A stretch of DNA of 64,000 bases from Nitrosopumilaceae archaeon (GTDB taxonomy: Archaea > Thermoproteota > Nitrososphaeria > Nitrososphaerales > Nitrosopumilaceae), in NCBI GenBank assembly GCA_035631875.1, contig DASQHX010000006.1, positions 43,898 through 107,897 of the forward strand. The letters run 5' to 3'. Both the position numbers and the translations under genes were made by a program. Position 1 is the stretch's first letter. Each line of letters starts with the position of its first letter. Shown piece by piece: positions 24,201 to 33,550 of the stretch. The notes below the pieces were generated by a model, which had not been told where the DNA came from, did no database searches, and saw nothing but the letters and a program-made list of their open reading frames with translations.

Positions 24201-24220
24201 GATTATCAGAGATGAAAATC
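24201..24220. promoter_or_regulatory. Operator GATTATCA-N4-TGAAAATC
   Basis: GATTATCA-GAGA-TGAAAATC lies upstream (minus strand) of TATA-like AATATTAAAC and the charged micro-gene 24025-24162(-). The rest of the gap to 24415 holds nothing I can identify. Confidence 0.65.
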
Positions 24221-24415
24221 ATCCTGCATTGGTTTGATGTCTCACCAGACTACATTTTAGATGGAATTCTGTAATTGATCATCAGATTTAATACTCCAAG
24301 AGATTATTTCCATTTTGCATTCATAATCATGCTTAAAAAAGAGATTAATTATGTGTAACAATCATTTTAGCGTGATCTTCAATCCTTGTAATGTTGTAAT
24401 CAGGCAGATTAGAAA

Positions 24416-25702
24416 ATGTTAAGTCTTTCTAGACAGCAACGGTCAGTACTTTTAGGTTCCTTTCTTGGATGGTCTCTTGACGGTTACGATCTTGTGTTGA
24501 TGTTGCTTGTAATCCCCCTGATAAGCAAACTCTTTTTTCCTACAAGCAATCTGACTCTGTCTCTTCTTGCTACTTTTGCTGCATATGTTGTAACACTGGT
24601 AATGCGTCCAGTTGGAGGCGCAATTTTTGGAAACTTTGGCGATAAGATAGGAAGAAAAAAAACAATGCTGATTACCATAATAGGATTTTCTGCTGCGACA
24701 TTTTCAACCGGCTTGTTACCTACTTGGGACATGGTTGGAGTGCTTGCTCCTGTATTGTTAGTGGCATTAAGATTTACACAGGGCTTTTTTGCTGGTGGCG
24801 AGTGGGGAAGTGGTGCTGTAATTACAATGGAGACTGCCCCCAAGTCTTCAAGAGGATTACTTTCTGGCATTCTCCAAAGTGGCTATAACTTTGGGTTTAT
24901 GATGGCATCAATTGTGTATTTTTTTGTATACGCTGCACTTCCAGAATCTCAGTTCATAGATATAGGATGGAGAATAATGTTTTTTACAGGAATAATTCCA
25001 GGCCTGATAGCACTTTTTGTAAGATACAGAATGGAAGAATCTGAGGCTTGGCTTGAAAAGGTTCGTCAAAAGAAAATAGAACGTACCCCTCTTAGAAAAA
25101 TATTTTCTGACAAAGAAAATAGAAGACGTTTCTTCTTGGCACTAGTAATTACTACTGGACTGATGTATGCTTACTATACCACAATGGGATTCTTTCCAAC
25201 ATTTCTTCAGAATTATGTAAACGTAGACAAATCAGAAGTACCTATTTTGATGATTGTTGCAACGATAACTTCCTTTTTTGGTCAGATGTTTGCAGGATAT
25301 CTAAGTCAGATAATTGGTAGAAAAAAGACACTTATGGTCTTTGCAATATCTGCCATCATTATTGCGATACCCGCCCTTTATGGATTGTATCACGCTACCT
25401 CGTTTTACTCTAGATCTTTGTATACTGTAATTTTGATCTTTGCTGCAACATCGGGATTTGGTCCAATACCTGCATTTTTATCAGAAAGATTTTCAACTGA
25501 GGTAAGAAACAGTGCAAGCGGATTTGTTTACAATGGAGGTTTGCTAATTGGTTCTTGGGCTCCATTGATAGCCGTTACTATCTTGCCTCATGGAGAAAAT
25601 TTAGTGCCAGTACTTTTGGGAATCAATGTGATTGTAGGTTCTGCCATACTATTGGTTGGTGTTAAGATCAATCCAGAGACAAAAGACGCAGAGATAAAAT
25701 AA
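24416..25702 (+). CDS. MFS transporter, metabolite:H+ symporter type
   Basis: This 428-residue protein has 12 predicted TM helices. Features are GWSLDGYDLVLM in TM1 (Asp in TM1, typical of the MHS/aromatic-acid and sialate branches), FGDKIGRKKTM (motif A) in loop 2-3, RFTQGFFAGGEWG in TM4, and a second GRKKT in loop 8-9. It should carry a small organic acid or other metabolite with protons. The substrate cannot be read. It is monocistronic. Confidence 0.88.
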   Translation: MLSLSRQQRSVLLGSFLGWSLDGYDLVLMLLVIPLISKLFFPTSNLTLSLLATFAAYVVTLVMRPVGGAIFGNFGDKIGRKKTMLITIIGFSAATFSTGLLPTWDMVGVLAPVLLVALRFTQGFFAGGEWGSGAVITMETAPKSSRGLLSGILQSGYNFGFMMASIVYFFVYAALPESQFIDIGWRIMFFTGIIPGLIALFVRYRMEESEAWLEKVRQKKIERTPLRKIFSDKENRRRFFLALVITTGLMYAYYTTMGFFPTFLQNYVNVDKSEVPILMIVATITSFFGQMFAGYLSQIIGRKKTLMVFAISAIIIAIPALYGLYHATSFYSRSLYTVILIFAATSGFGPIPAFLSERFSTEVRNSASGFVYNGGLLIGSWAPLIAVTILPHGENLVPVLLGINVIVGSAILLVGVKINPETKDAEIK

Positions 25703-25823
25703 AAAATTGGGTCCTGATTGTAAAAATAGAGGAGCAGATTATATCAGACTATTTTTCGTATGATTATTCTCTTGGAAGAAAGGTAATAGTACTGGATTCA
25801 AAACTTATTCAACTAACTTATCA

Positions 25824-26651
25824 TCACTGAGTGATTTGTTTTGCAAGATTTTGCAAGCTTTCGATTCTACGTAATGGTATTTTGATTTGTTGAGACAATT
25901 GATATAAATCAACATTGAGAAGATCTTTTACTAACATCATGTTGTTTTGTGATAGACTTTGCAATTCTTTTTTATTAAGACCCAGAATCGTAATAGGATA
26001 CAAGCCCTTTGATTCAATCATTTTTTCTAGTCCGTTGTTAGTTGGATAGCGCCATGATATGATTTCTTGACCGATACATTTTCCATAAGTTATGGCATCA
26101 TCAGAGACTTTAGTGTTGCACACAAGCATTTCTTTATCAAATTGTTCTTTTAGATCCAAGAATCTTGCATGCGTGTATAACGCTTCTTTAATCCCAGTGT
26201 ATATTCCAGGAAGATTGTGAAACTTGCATTCTATCATATATCTGGCATTTGTGTTTTCTTTGCTTGCTACTATATCTATTTCATGAGTGACACAAATTCC
26301 CTTGATTTTTACTCTCTTTGATTTAATGCGAAATCCATGTTCTGCAAGTATTGAGCTGACATAATTTTCAAATGGGAATCCTGCTGGACCCATTAACATA
26401 ATAGACTCTTTTAAGCGATATCTGTGTCTTATTGCTTGACTTTTATCTTCAATTGCCAGAGTATCTAAAACCATATTGTAAATTTTACGTGTAGTTATTC
26501 CATCGTATATCTTATCTGAAATTCTCTTTGCTACGTATGTTGCTAGTTTATTGCTTGCTCCAGCTCTGATACATGTTGCTCTTACTTTACCAAAACTAAA
26601 TGGAACAGTTCTTCCATCATTTTTGATAACGTATTTTATTTTTCTTGTCAT
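25824..26651 (-). CDS. ATP-cone plus PD-(D/E)XK nuclease fusion
   Basis: This 275-residue protein has an N-terminal ATP-cone (about 3-90; VIKNDGRTVPFSFGKVRATCIRAG without the stretch in full), then a nuclease-like core: THEIDIVAS, then YMIECKFH (Asp...ECK), the restriction-endonuclease motif. The C-terminus (about 215-275) looks like a helix-hairpin-helix. The ATP-cone senses adenine nucleotides in ribonucleotide reductases. An ATP/dATP-gated DNA nuclease is the natural reading, not demonstrated. It is 7 bp downstream of the ABC permease gene. Confidence 0.8.
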   Translation of the reverse strand: MTRKIKYVIKNDGRTVPFSFGKVRATCIRAGASNKLATYVAKRISDKIYDGITTRKIYNMVLDTLAIEDKSQAIRHRYRLKESIMLMGPAGFPFENYVSSILAEHGFRIKSKRVKIKGICVTHEIDIVASKENTNARYMIECKFHNLPGIYTGIKEALYTHARFLDLKEQFDKEMLVCNTKVSDDAITYGKCIGQEIISWRYPTNNGLEKMIESKGLYPITILGLNKKELQSLSQNNMMLVKDLLNVDLYQLSQQIKIPLRRIESLQNLAKQITQ

Positions 26652-26658
26652 GATTTTA

Positions 26659-27441
26659 TCATATTGCCTTCATTCTTCTAAATGAAAGTGTTCCCAATAA
26701 TCCAAGACCTACAGTATAAAGAGTAAGAATTAACATGTCAATTCCAAGAGGAATACTTCCAATTCCCAAAATTATATTCCTTAAGGCATCCACACTATAT
26801 GTAGCAGGATCAATTGTTGTTAAAATTGAAAGCCAAGCAGGAAGCTTGTCAAGAGGAAATAATGCACCACTTAGGAAGAAAAGTGGAAAGACAACGAAGC
26901 TTACAATCATCTGAAAACCTTCCAAACTTGTCATGTAGCTTCCTATAGTAAGACCAAGTGAAGTAAGAGCAAATGAAAGAAGCAAAATCACTGCAACGGT
27001 TTCTATTATTCCAAGTGGAGTAAATTGCATTCCTATTATGACTCCAACTACCAAAAGTATGCCAGTCTGAATCAAAGAATTTGTCATGCCGCCAAGTACT
27101 TTTCCAGTAAAAATTGTACCCCTTGAGACTGGAGCTACCATGACACTTTTTAGAAAATCAAATTTTCTATCCCAAATTATGTATGAGCCAAAAAATACCG
27201 CTGAAAATATTACAGACATACAAATGATTCCTGGAAAGATGAATTTCTGATAATCTAATGCATGAAAAGCAGTCGATGAAGTTGAGGAACCAAATCCATT
27301 GCCTATCACAAATAGCCAAAGAAGTGGAGTAAAAGTTGATGCTACAAGTCTACTTTTCTCACGAAAGAATACCTTAAACTCCCTTAACCAAAGGGCATAG
27401 ATTTTTCCAAAATAAATGCTAGCGTCTATCGTATTGGACAT
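26659..27441 (-). CDS. ABC-2 type transporter permease
   Basis: This 260-residue protein has six TM helices, with FREKSRLVASTFTPLLWLFVIG at the start and FPLFFLSGALFPLDKLPAWL, the conserved ABC-2 signature before the last helices. It overlaps the ATPase gene by 23 bp, so they form one exporter. Relatives (DrrB-like) export drugs, lipids or polysaccharides. Confidence 0.93.
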   Translation of the reverse strand: MSNTIDASIYFGKIYALWLREFKVFFREKSRLVASTFTPLLWLFVIGNGFGSSTSSTAFHALDYQKFIFPGIICMSVIFSAVFFGSYIIWDRKFDFLKSVMVAPVSRGTIFTGKVLGGMTNSLIQTGILLVVGVIIGMQFTPLGIIETVAVILLLSFALTSLGLTIGSYMTSLEGFQMIVSFVVFPLFFLSGALFPLDKLPAWLSILTTIDPATYSVDALRNIILGIGSIPLGIDMLILTLYTVGLGLLGTLSFRRMKAI

Positions 27442-28381
27442 ATCTCTCCATGAACCCTCCTTCAGCTTGTTGTTCTTTGATATTTTTTCCTGTTAATTTT
27501 AAAAATACATCATTTAAAGTTGGACTGGTATATTCTACAGATTCTACTTCTATGTGCTTGAGAATTTCAGGAATGTTTCTTTTTGCATCATCTACGATCA
27601 AGACTACATACCCATTAACAAATTCTATTTTGCGCACAAAATCGAGATTTCTTAATGGTGTGATGTTTGCATTGTCAACTTTAGTTTTTAGTCGTAAAGT
27701 ATCTCCACTTAGCTTAGATTTGAGTTCAGATGGAGAACCTAGTGCAATTATCTTTCCTCTATCTATGATGCCAATTCTGTTACACAATAGATCTGCTTCC
27801 TCCATGTAATGTGTAGTGAGTATTATTGTCAGCTTTTTCTCTTTGACCAACTGTTGTATGTATTCCCACATTGTCTCCCTGCTTGAAGGATCAAGACCAA
27901 GTGTTGGTTCATCAAGAAATAAGACACTGGGTTCATGAATTAATCCTCTTGCTATTTCCAACCTTCTGCGCATGCCCCCCGAGTATTTCTTAACTTGGTC
28001 ATTCTTTCTTTCAGTTAAACCAACAAGCTCTAAAGCATCTTTGATTCGTTTTTCTCTGATATCTGAAGATACACCATAAAGAAATGCATGAATTTTTAGA
28101 TTTTCATATCCTGTTAGCAAGTCGTCACTACTTGGTACTTGAAAAACAATCCCTATACTTGATCTAACTTTGGCTGGCTGCGAAATTATATCAAAACCAT
28201 TTACTATTGCTGAACCAGAAGTTGGTTTGAGTAGCGTGGCCAGCATGTGGATCACGGTAGTTTTGCCTGCACCGTTTGGACCTAGAAGGCCAAAAATCTC
28301 ATTTTCTTGTATGTCTAACGATAAATTATCAACAGCAATCAATTTTTCATATCTTTTTGTAAGATTGTGAATTTTTATCAA
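27419..28381 (-). CDS. ABC transporter ATPase, DrrA-like
   Basis: This 320-residue protein shows Walker A (GPNGAGKTT), Q-loop (VFQVPSSDD), signature (YSGGMRRRLEIARG), Walker B (VLFLDEPTLGLD) and switch His (TTHYMEEAD). A C-terminal DUF4162-like extension (about 225-310) is typical of DrrA-type exporters. It is the ATPase of the permease encoded downstream. Confidence 0.95.
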   Translation of the reverse strand: MIKIHNLTKRYEKLIAVDNLSLDIQENEIFGLLGPNGAGKTTVIHMLATLLKPTSGSAIVNGFDIISQPAKVRSSIGIVFQVPSSDDLLTGYENLKIHAFLYGVSSDIREKRIKDALELVGLTERKNDQVKKYSGGMRRRLEIARGLIHEPSVLFLDEPTLGLDPSSRETMWEYIQQLVKEKKLTIILTTHYMEEADLLCNRIGIIDRGKIIALGSPSELKSKLSGDTLRLKTKVDNANITPLRNLDFVRKIEFVNGYVVLIVDDAKRNIPEILKHIEVESVEYTSPTLNDVFLKLTGKNIKEQQAEGGFMERYVQYDRR

Positions 28382-28443
28382 ATAATAATTAGATGAGATA
28401 TTACAGGCATATTATGTTTTGAAGAACATTCATTATTGATATT

Positions 28444-29220
28444 TCAATGCAGATTGATTGTTTCTTTTTCAATTTTGCCATCTTTGATCAGAATTGTTCT
28501 GTCAGTTGCTTCTGCAAGCTCTGGATTGTGGGTAACCATTATTACCGTACGGTGAAATTTGTTTGATAGAGTTTTTAACATGCTAAAGATGTCTGCCCCT
28601 GTCTTTGTATCTAAATTACCTGTCGGTTCATCTGCCAAAATTATTGAAGGATCGTTAATCAAACATCTTGCTATCGCTACTCTTTGCTGTTGTCCTCCAC
28701 TTAGATTTGATACCTTATGTTTTGCCTTGTCCTCTATTCCTAATGCATGCAAAATTTTCAGAGAACGTCTGTTTCTGTCAGTACTTGACATTCCTGATAT
28801 GATCGCAGGAAGCTCTACATTTTTTTGTACAGTGGCTCTGTTAATCAAATTATATGACTGGAAAACAAAACCAATAAGACTATTTCGCATGGTTGCAATT
28901 TCAGTGTCTTTTAGGGAAAAGATATCAATTCCATCAATGAAGACCTTGCCAATAGTTGGCCTGTCTAGTGCTCCTATCATATTGAGAAGTGTAGACTTTC
29001 CACTTCCTGATGGACCCATGATGGATACGAATTCTCCTCTTTTTACGGTAAAATTAATGTCTCTTAACGCAACAACTTTTCCTGCTGCCGAATCAAATAT
29101 TTTGGTTACATTCTCTGTCTTTAATACGATGCTATCGTCAATTTGCGGCGATTTTGTAGTGGTATCCGTAATAGGAGTATTAGTATGACCATGATCAGAT
29201 TCCTGCTTTAGTATATTCAA
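28444..29220 (-). CDS. ABC transporter ATPase, LolD/MacB-like
   Basis: This 258-residue protein has Walker A GPSGSGKST, signature LSGGQQQRVAIARC, Walker B IILADEPTGNLD and switch MVTHNPELA. The LolD/MacB family normally pairs with an FtsX-like permease; none is next to it, so the partner must lie elsewhere. The N-terminus (about 25 residues) is a Thr-rich extension. The start is TTG at 29220, after a TATA-like CTCTAAAATAG. Confidence 0.9.
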   Translation of the reverse strand: MNILKQESDHGHTNTPITDTTTKSPQIDDSIVLKTENVTKIFDSAAGKVVALRDINFTVKRGEFVSIMGPSGSGKSTLLNMIGALDRPTIGKVFIDGIDIFSLKDTEIATMRNSLIGFVFQSYNLINRATVQKNVELPAIISGMSSTDRNRRSLKILHALGIEDKAKHKVSNLSGGQQQRVAIARCLINDPSIILADEPTGNLDTKTGADIFSMLKTLSNKFHRTVIMVTHNPELAEATDRTILIKDGKIEKETINLH

Positions 29221-29260
29221 TACGTATATTTCACTTCGTATCTATTTTAGAGTCTATTGT

Positions 29261-29280
29261 AATTATCGTTTTTGAAAATC
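29261..29280. promoter_or_regulatory. Operator variant AATTATCG-N4-TGAAAATC
   Basis: AATTATCG-TTTT-TGAAAATC lies between the divergent ABC ATPase and AMP phosphorylase genes. On the minus strand TATA-like CTCTAAAATAG follows it. Confidence 0.5.
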
Positions 29281-29343
29281 AGCCTAATATCATTCCTGAA
29301 AATTATGCGCTGCCATATATTCCACTATGTGCAAAAAATATCA

Positions 29344-30885
29344 ATGCAACTAAAGGCTGATATTTTAGGAATTGATTCAGGTGGGAAACCTATTGTTTTT
29401 CTCAACAAACTAGACGCAGATGAAATTGGTGTTACTGCATCTGGAAGAATAAGAATCACATTAAAGAATAATGCCATTACTGCCATGGTTGGAATAGCTA
29501 CTACTGTAAAGAAGGGTTTTGTTGGAATTAGTGAGGAAGTTCTCAAAGTATTAAAATTAAAACAACATGCATTAGTTGATATCGACATTGCACCATTTCC
29601 AAAATCACTTCAATTTATTCACAACAAGCTGACTGGTAAGAGATTGCTATATGATGAAATTCATGAAATTGTAAAAGACGTTGTTCAGGGAAATCTAAAC
29701 GAAAGTGAGATATCTGCATTTGTAACCACTCTGCATCTGCAAGGTTTAGATCTTGATGAGGCCACAAGCTTGGCCATATCTATGGTAAATACAGGTAAAC
29801 AACTAAACCTTCGCAAAAAAATTATTGTTGATAAGCACAGCATTGGAGGAGTGCCTGGAGATAAAACAACACTTTTGGTGGTACCAATTATTGCTGCCGC
29901 AGGACTAGTAATTCCAAAAGCATCATCACGCGCAATCACTTCTGCAGCTGGCACAGCTGATAGAGCTGAATCTATGATGCCGGTAGATCTTGATATTGAA
30001 GAGATGAAAAAAGTTGTACAAAAATGCAACGGCTGTATTGTATGGGGCGGTTCACTAGAGCTTGCTCCAGCTGATGATATTTTTGTTAGAACAGAGTATT
30101 CATTATACATTGATCCTCTGCTTCTGCCTTCTATTATGAGTAAAAAGAAAGCTGTTGGTGCTACTCATCTTGTTGTTGACATTCCTACAGGGCGTGGTGC
30201 AAAGATGAAGAGTACTGGAGAATCAGATCTTCTTGCTAAGGATATAATCGAGCTTGGCAGAAGACTTGGCATACATACACAGTGTGTAGTAACACATGGT
30301 GAACAACCAATAGGTTATTCATTAGGCGCATCACTTGAAGCAAGAGAAGCCTTTGGCGTATTGATGAATAAAACCAATGTTCCAGATTTGGTAGACAAGG
30401 CATGCCATCTCGCTGGATCTATTTTTGAAATGGTAGGAAAAAAGAACGGTTATTATCTTGCAAAAGAGATTTTACGAACAGGTAAGGCAGAAAAAAAATT
30501 ACGGGAAATAATATCACTACAAGGTGGAAATTCAAAAATGAGTCTTGATGATTTCGAAATAGGACAAGATATTATTCATATTAAAGCAAAGAAACCTGGT
30601 CAGGTTTTATGGATGGATAATAATGCACTAGTTGAAATCGCAAGAGCCACAGGTTCTCCTAAGGACAAAGGAGCTGGTATAGTATTAAACAAAAAACTAG
30701 GAGACAAGGTAAAAATCGGAGATACTTTATTTACCATTCACGCAGAAAAGACCCGCAAACTTTCAAGAGCCGAGGAAGTACTTCGAGAACTAGAACCTGT
30801 AGGTGTAGGGGCACGAACGGAGATGTTCATACACAAAATCAAAGAATCGCCAATAGTTAGAAGGTCTTTTGTGTTAGACAGGTAA
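29344..30885 (+). CDS. deoA: AMP phosphorylase
   Basis: I start at MQLKADILGID (29344) because the extra 24 residues from 29272 are unlike the family. The 513-residue product fits the archaeal AMP phosphorylase length. Motifs include KHSIGGVPGDKT (phosphate-binding), SSRAITSAAGTADRAE, MPVDLDIEEM and PTGRGAKMKS. The enzyme splits AMP with phosphate into adenine and ribose-1,5-bisphosphate; in several archaea this feeds RuBisCO III. No RuBisCO is in the window, so nucleotide salvage is likely. Confidence 0.92.
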   Translation: MQLKADILGIDSGGKPIVFLNKLDADEIGVTASGRIRITLKNNAITAMVGIATTVKKGFVGISEEVLKVLKLKQHALVDIDIAPFPKSLQFIHNKLTGKRLLYDEIHEIVKDVVQGNLNESEISAFVTTLHLQGLDLDEATSLAISMVNTGKQLNLRKKIIVDKHSIGGVPGDKTTLLVVPIIAAAGLVIPKASSRAITSAAGTADRAESMMPVDLDIEEMKKVVQKCNGCIVWGGSLELAPADDIFVRTEYSLYIDPLLLPSIMSKKKAVGATHLVVDIPTGRGAKMKSTGESDLLAKDIIELGRRLGIHTQCVVTHGEQPIGYSLGASLEAREAFGVLMNKTNVPDLVDKACHLAGSIFEMVGKKNGYYLAKEILRTGKAEKKLREIISLQGGNSKMSLDDFEIGQDIIHIKAKKPGQVLWMDNNALVEIARATGSPKDKGAGIVLNKKLGDKVKIGDTLFTIHAEKTRKLSRAEEVLRELEPVGVGARTEMFIHKIKESPIVRRSFVLDR

Positions 30886-30949
30886 TTTTTCTAATTTACA
30901 ATGTCATTCTTAGAATTAAAGAGAACCACACAAATTACAAACCAATTGT

Positions 30950-30969
30950 GAAAATCAATACTGAGAATC
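30950..30969. promoter_or_regulatory. Operator variant GAAAATCA-N4-TGAGAATC
   Basis: GAAAATCA-ATAC-TGAGAATC lies upstream of TATA-like ATTATTAAATAAA and the Met-rich gene at 31009. Confidence 0.55.
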
Positions 30970-31008
30970 TATGAATGCATTATTAAATAAAAAAGACAAC
31001 ACATCATA

Positions 31009-31350
31009 TTGAATAATAAATACGTGTGGATTGGAATTACTGCAGGTGTATTTTTTGTTGGATTGGGTATAGGATCTGCAATTTTTATGAACTCATACAA
31101 TCCTTACATGATGCAAAATCCTACAATGTTCAATCAAATGATGGGAAGAAATCCACAGTTTGTAAGCCAGTATATGGGATACATGATACAAGACCCACAA
31201 CTAAGACAACAGATGTATGATTATATGTTTCAAAACAAAGATTTTATGTATGATATGATGGGAAATCAAAACTTTCAAAATCAGTACATGGGACCTTGGA
31301 TGATGAAAAATAATTTTACTGGACATGGCATGATGTACGATAAAAAATAA
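31009..31350 (+). CDS. Membrane-anchored Met/Gln/Asn-rich protein
   Basis: This 113-residue protein starts with TTG, about 23 nt after the TATA element. An N-terminal TM helix (about 5-27) is followed by an outside domain with about 20 Met residues in motifs such as MMQNP, NQMMGRNP, DYMFQN, GPWMMK and GHGMM. Clustered MxxM and HGMM motifs are typical of Cu(I)/Ag(I)-binding periplasmic proteins. Copper binding at the outer face is an inference. It probably belongs to the metal-handling genes of this region. Confidence 0.65.
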   Translation: MNNKYVWIGITAGVFFVGLGIGSAIFMNSYNPYMMQNPTMFNQMMGRNPQFVSQYMGYMIQDPQLRQQMYDYMFQNKDFMYDMMGNQNFQNQYMGPWMMKNNFTGHGMMYDKK

Positions 31351-31389
31351 TTAAAACAATTTTGGTATAGCTATTTTATGATTTTAGAT

Positions 31390-31878
31390 CTAATGTATTA
31401 TTAAGACGGGACAGTTACTCATCTCTGAAATTCTTCTACTGGCACTTCCTAGTGCTTTTATTTTACTGAATCCTGAAAGTCCATGACTTCCTATAACTAC
31501 AAGATCAATATCATATTTTTTGATTAACTTTAGTATAATGTCAGAAGGTGTCCCTTCTAGAATATCATAATGAGAATCTATCCCTGCGTTTTTACAAACT
31601 GATGTTTTTTTCAATAATATCTTTTCAGCTTCGTATTTTGCAGCAGATTTGATTACATCAAGTGATTTTACTATCATCTTCTTTTGCGAACCAAGAAGGG
31701 CACCGGGTGGACTAACACTGCTAATATCTATTATTGTAACAAGGTAAAGTGAGGCACCAAATTTTTTAGATATCTCAATCGCAGTTTCTAATGCATTTTG
31801 AGAGAACTTGGAACCATCAAAGGGAACCATTATTTTCTTGTAATCTGCTTTTGTTACCATTTGATAAAAATATGACAC
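31390..31878 (-). CDS. Universal stress protein (UspA family)
   Basis: This 162-residue protein contains YKKIMVPFDGSKFSQNAL and GSHGLSGFSKIKALGSASRR, ending CPVLIIH. It is the closest relative in the window of the Usp at 19139. Its promoter has a weak palindrome (31900-31919) and TATA-like GATTTAATTG. Confidence 0.93.
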   Translation of the reverse strand: MSYFYQMVTKADYKKIMVPFDGSKFSQNALETAIEISKKFGASLYLVTIIDISSVSPPGALLGSQKKMIVKSLDVIKSAAKYEAEKILLKKTSVCKNAGIDSHYDILEGTPSDIILKLIKKYDIDLVVIGSHGLSGFSKIKALGSASRRISEMSNCPVLIIH

Positions 31879-31899
31879 AAAGCAATTAAATCAACTCCT

Positions 31900-31919
31900 G
31901 AATATCGATTTTGATAATT
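31900..31919. promoter_or_regulatory. Operator variant for the minus-strand UspA gene
   Basis: GAATATCG-ATTT-TGATAATT has one good and one degenerate arm. It lies just upstream of TATA-like GATTTAATTG of 31390-31878(-). Confidence 0.5.
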
Positions 31920-31957
31920 ATGATGGATAACTATATCCAGATAATTATTAGATTAAG

Positions 31958-31977
31958 TGTTATCGGTACTGATAATC
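31958..31977. promoter_or_regulatory. Operator TGTTATCG-N4-TGATAATC
   Basis: TGTTATCG-GTAC-TGATAATC precedes TATA-like AGTTAAAATATCC of the hydrolase operon starting at 32027. Confidence 0.6.
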
Positions 31978-32026
31978 AGGTTTCGAGTTAAAATATCCTT
32001 TACAGAAATATTGTTCATGGAAAGAT

Positions 32027-32878
32027 ATGGTAATGAATAAACAATCCGTTCCACTAGATCAAGTCTCACGTGATACTGTATGTACGTGTCAAGAATGTAA
32101 TCATAACTTGGCAAGAGATTGTATAAAATTAAAATGTGATTGTTGTAACGCGGATGCGCATTCTATGATTTTGGATGGAATGATAGGTTACGGAACTGCA
32201 CACAAAAAATTTGAGAAGGATTTCAAAGATGAAGTACAGGTAAATATAGATTCGGTAAAATTAGAGGGCAATATTTTCATTCCAAAAAATGCACACGGTA
32301 TAGTACTTTTTGCACACGGAAGTGGTAGTAGTAGACACAGTCCAAGAAACAAGTATGTTGCTGAAGTACTCAACAAAGCTGGCCTTGCCACTCTCTTAAT
32401 TGATCTGCTAACACAAGAAGAAGAAAAAATAGATGATCAGACAGCACATCTTAGATTTGATATTGATTTTTTAGCACAAAGACTAGTAGGTGCTACTGAT
32501 TGGCTTTTGAAAAACAATGAAACAAAAAGTCTCAATATAGGATATTTTGGTGCTAGCACTGGTGCAGCGGCAGCTCTTGTTGCAGCCTCTCATCATCCAA
32601 ACGTGGTCAAAGCAATTGTCTCAAGAGGAGGAAGGCCTGACCTTGCTGGCCCAGTTTTGCATAAGGTAAAATCTCCAACTCTTCTCATAGTAGGAGGAAA
32701 TGATTATCCTGTAATAGACATGAATCAAGAGGCGTTTGATAAACTAAAAACTGAGAAAAAAATGGTAATTGTACCTGGTGCTACTCATCTTTTTGAAGAA
32801 CGGGGAACCCTTGAAGTGGTAGCGCGACTTGCAGCTGACTGGTTTGTAATTCATTTAGCAAAACAGAGTGGAAAATAA
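32027..32878 (+). CDS. Alpha/beta hydrolase with Cys-rich N-terminal extension
   Basis: This 283-residue protein begins with a zinc-ribbon-like stretch (CTCQEC, then CIKLKCDCC; about 18-47), followed by a dienelactone-hydrolase-type domain. HGSGSSRHSPRN is the oxyanion loop, FGASTGAAAALVAA the nucleophile elbow (Ser in GAST), NDYPV the acid region and GATHLFEE the catalytic His. Similar hydrolases are often fused to or paired with phosphoribosyltransferases, as here. The added Cys cluster is unusual. The stop overlaps the next start by one base. Confidence 0.85.
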   Translation: MVMNKQSVPLDQVSRDTVCTCQECNHNLARDCIKLKCDCCNADAHSMILDGMIGYGTAHKKFEKDFKDEVQVNIDSVKLEGNIFIPKNAHGIVLFAHGSGSSRHSPRNKYVAEVLNKAGLATLLIDLLTQEEEKIDDQTAHLRFDIDFLAQRLVGATDWLLKNNETKSLNIGYFGASTGAAAALVAASHHPNVVKAIVSRGGRPDLAGPVLHKVKSPTLLIVGGNDYPVIDMNQEAFDKLKTEKKMVIVPGATHLFEERGTLEVVARLAADWFVIHLAKQSGK

Positions 32879-33540
32879 TGAGCGTGATTTTCAAAGATAG
32901 AGTAGATGCAGCAAAAAAACTTGCAGAGAAATTGTTATGGTTAAAAAAAGAGAATCCGATAATTCTTGCAATACCTAGAGGCGGAGCAATTACTGGTGAT
33001 GTAATTTCTTCTATTTTAGGTTGTAAATTGGATATTATAGTTTCAAGAAAGGTAGGCGCTCCAGATAATCCCGAACTTGCAATAGGTGCAGTAATGCATG
33101 ATGGAAGTTATTTTCCTAATATCGAAATCACTAGAATACTAAATGTTCCAGAAAGTTTTGTTGAAGAAGAGATTGTAAGACAGAGAAAGGAAATAGAGCG
33201 CAGATTAATAAAATTTAGAGGAAGTAAGGAATATGATTTATCTGGAAAGACTGTTGTTATAGTTGATGATGGAATTGCTACAGGTGCAACCATGTTTGTA
33301 GCTGCTAGATGGGTAAAAAAACAAAAGCCAAAGAAACTCATCATAGCAATACCTGTTGGACCTCAAGAAACCATAACTAAACTAAATCAAATCGCAGATG
33401 AGGTGGTGGTTTTACAATCTCCGTATATCTTCAATGCGGTAGGTGAATTTTATCAAGTATTTGATCAAGTCAGTGACGACGAAGTACAAGAAATCATGAG
33501 CAAACACTCCTTTGTTACTGAAAATAGAAATCCAGGATAG
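32878..33540 (+). CDS. Phosphoribosyltransferase-family protein
   Basis: This 220-residue protein has the PRTase core: ILAIPRGGAITGDVI, RKVGAPDNPELAIGAV, and the PRPP loop VVIVDDGIATGATM (DDGIATG). It ends with a hood region. Translational overlap (TAATG) with the hydrolase gene shows they act as one unit. The homologous fusion is widespread but its substrate is unknown. Confidence 0.9.
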   Translation: MSVIFKDRVDAAKKLAEKLLWLKKENPIILAIPRGGAITGDVISSILGCKLDIIVSRKVGAPDNPELAIGAVMHDGSYFPNIEITRILNVPESFVEEEIVRQRKEIERRLIKFRGSKEYDLSGKTVVIVDDGIATGATMFVAARWVKKQKPKKLIIAIPVGPQETITKLNQIADEVVVLQSPYIFNAVGEFYQVFDQVSDDEVQEIMSKHSFVTENRNPG

Positions 33541-33550
33541 GATAGAACGC

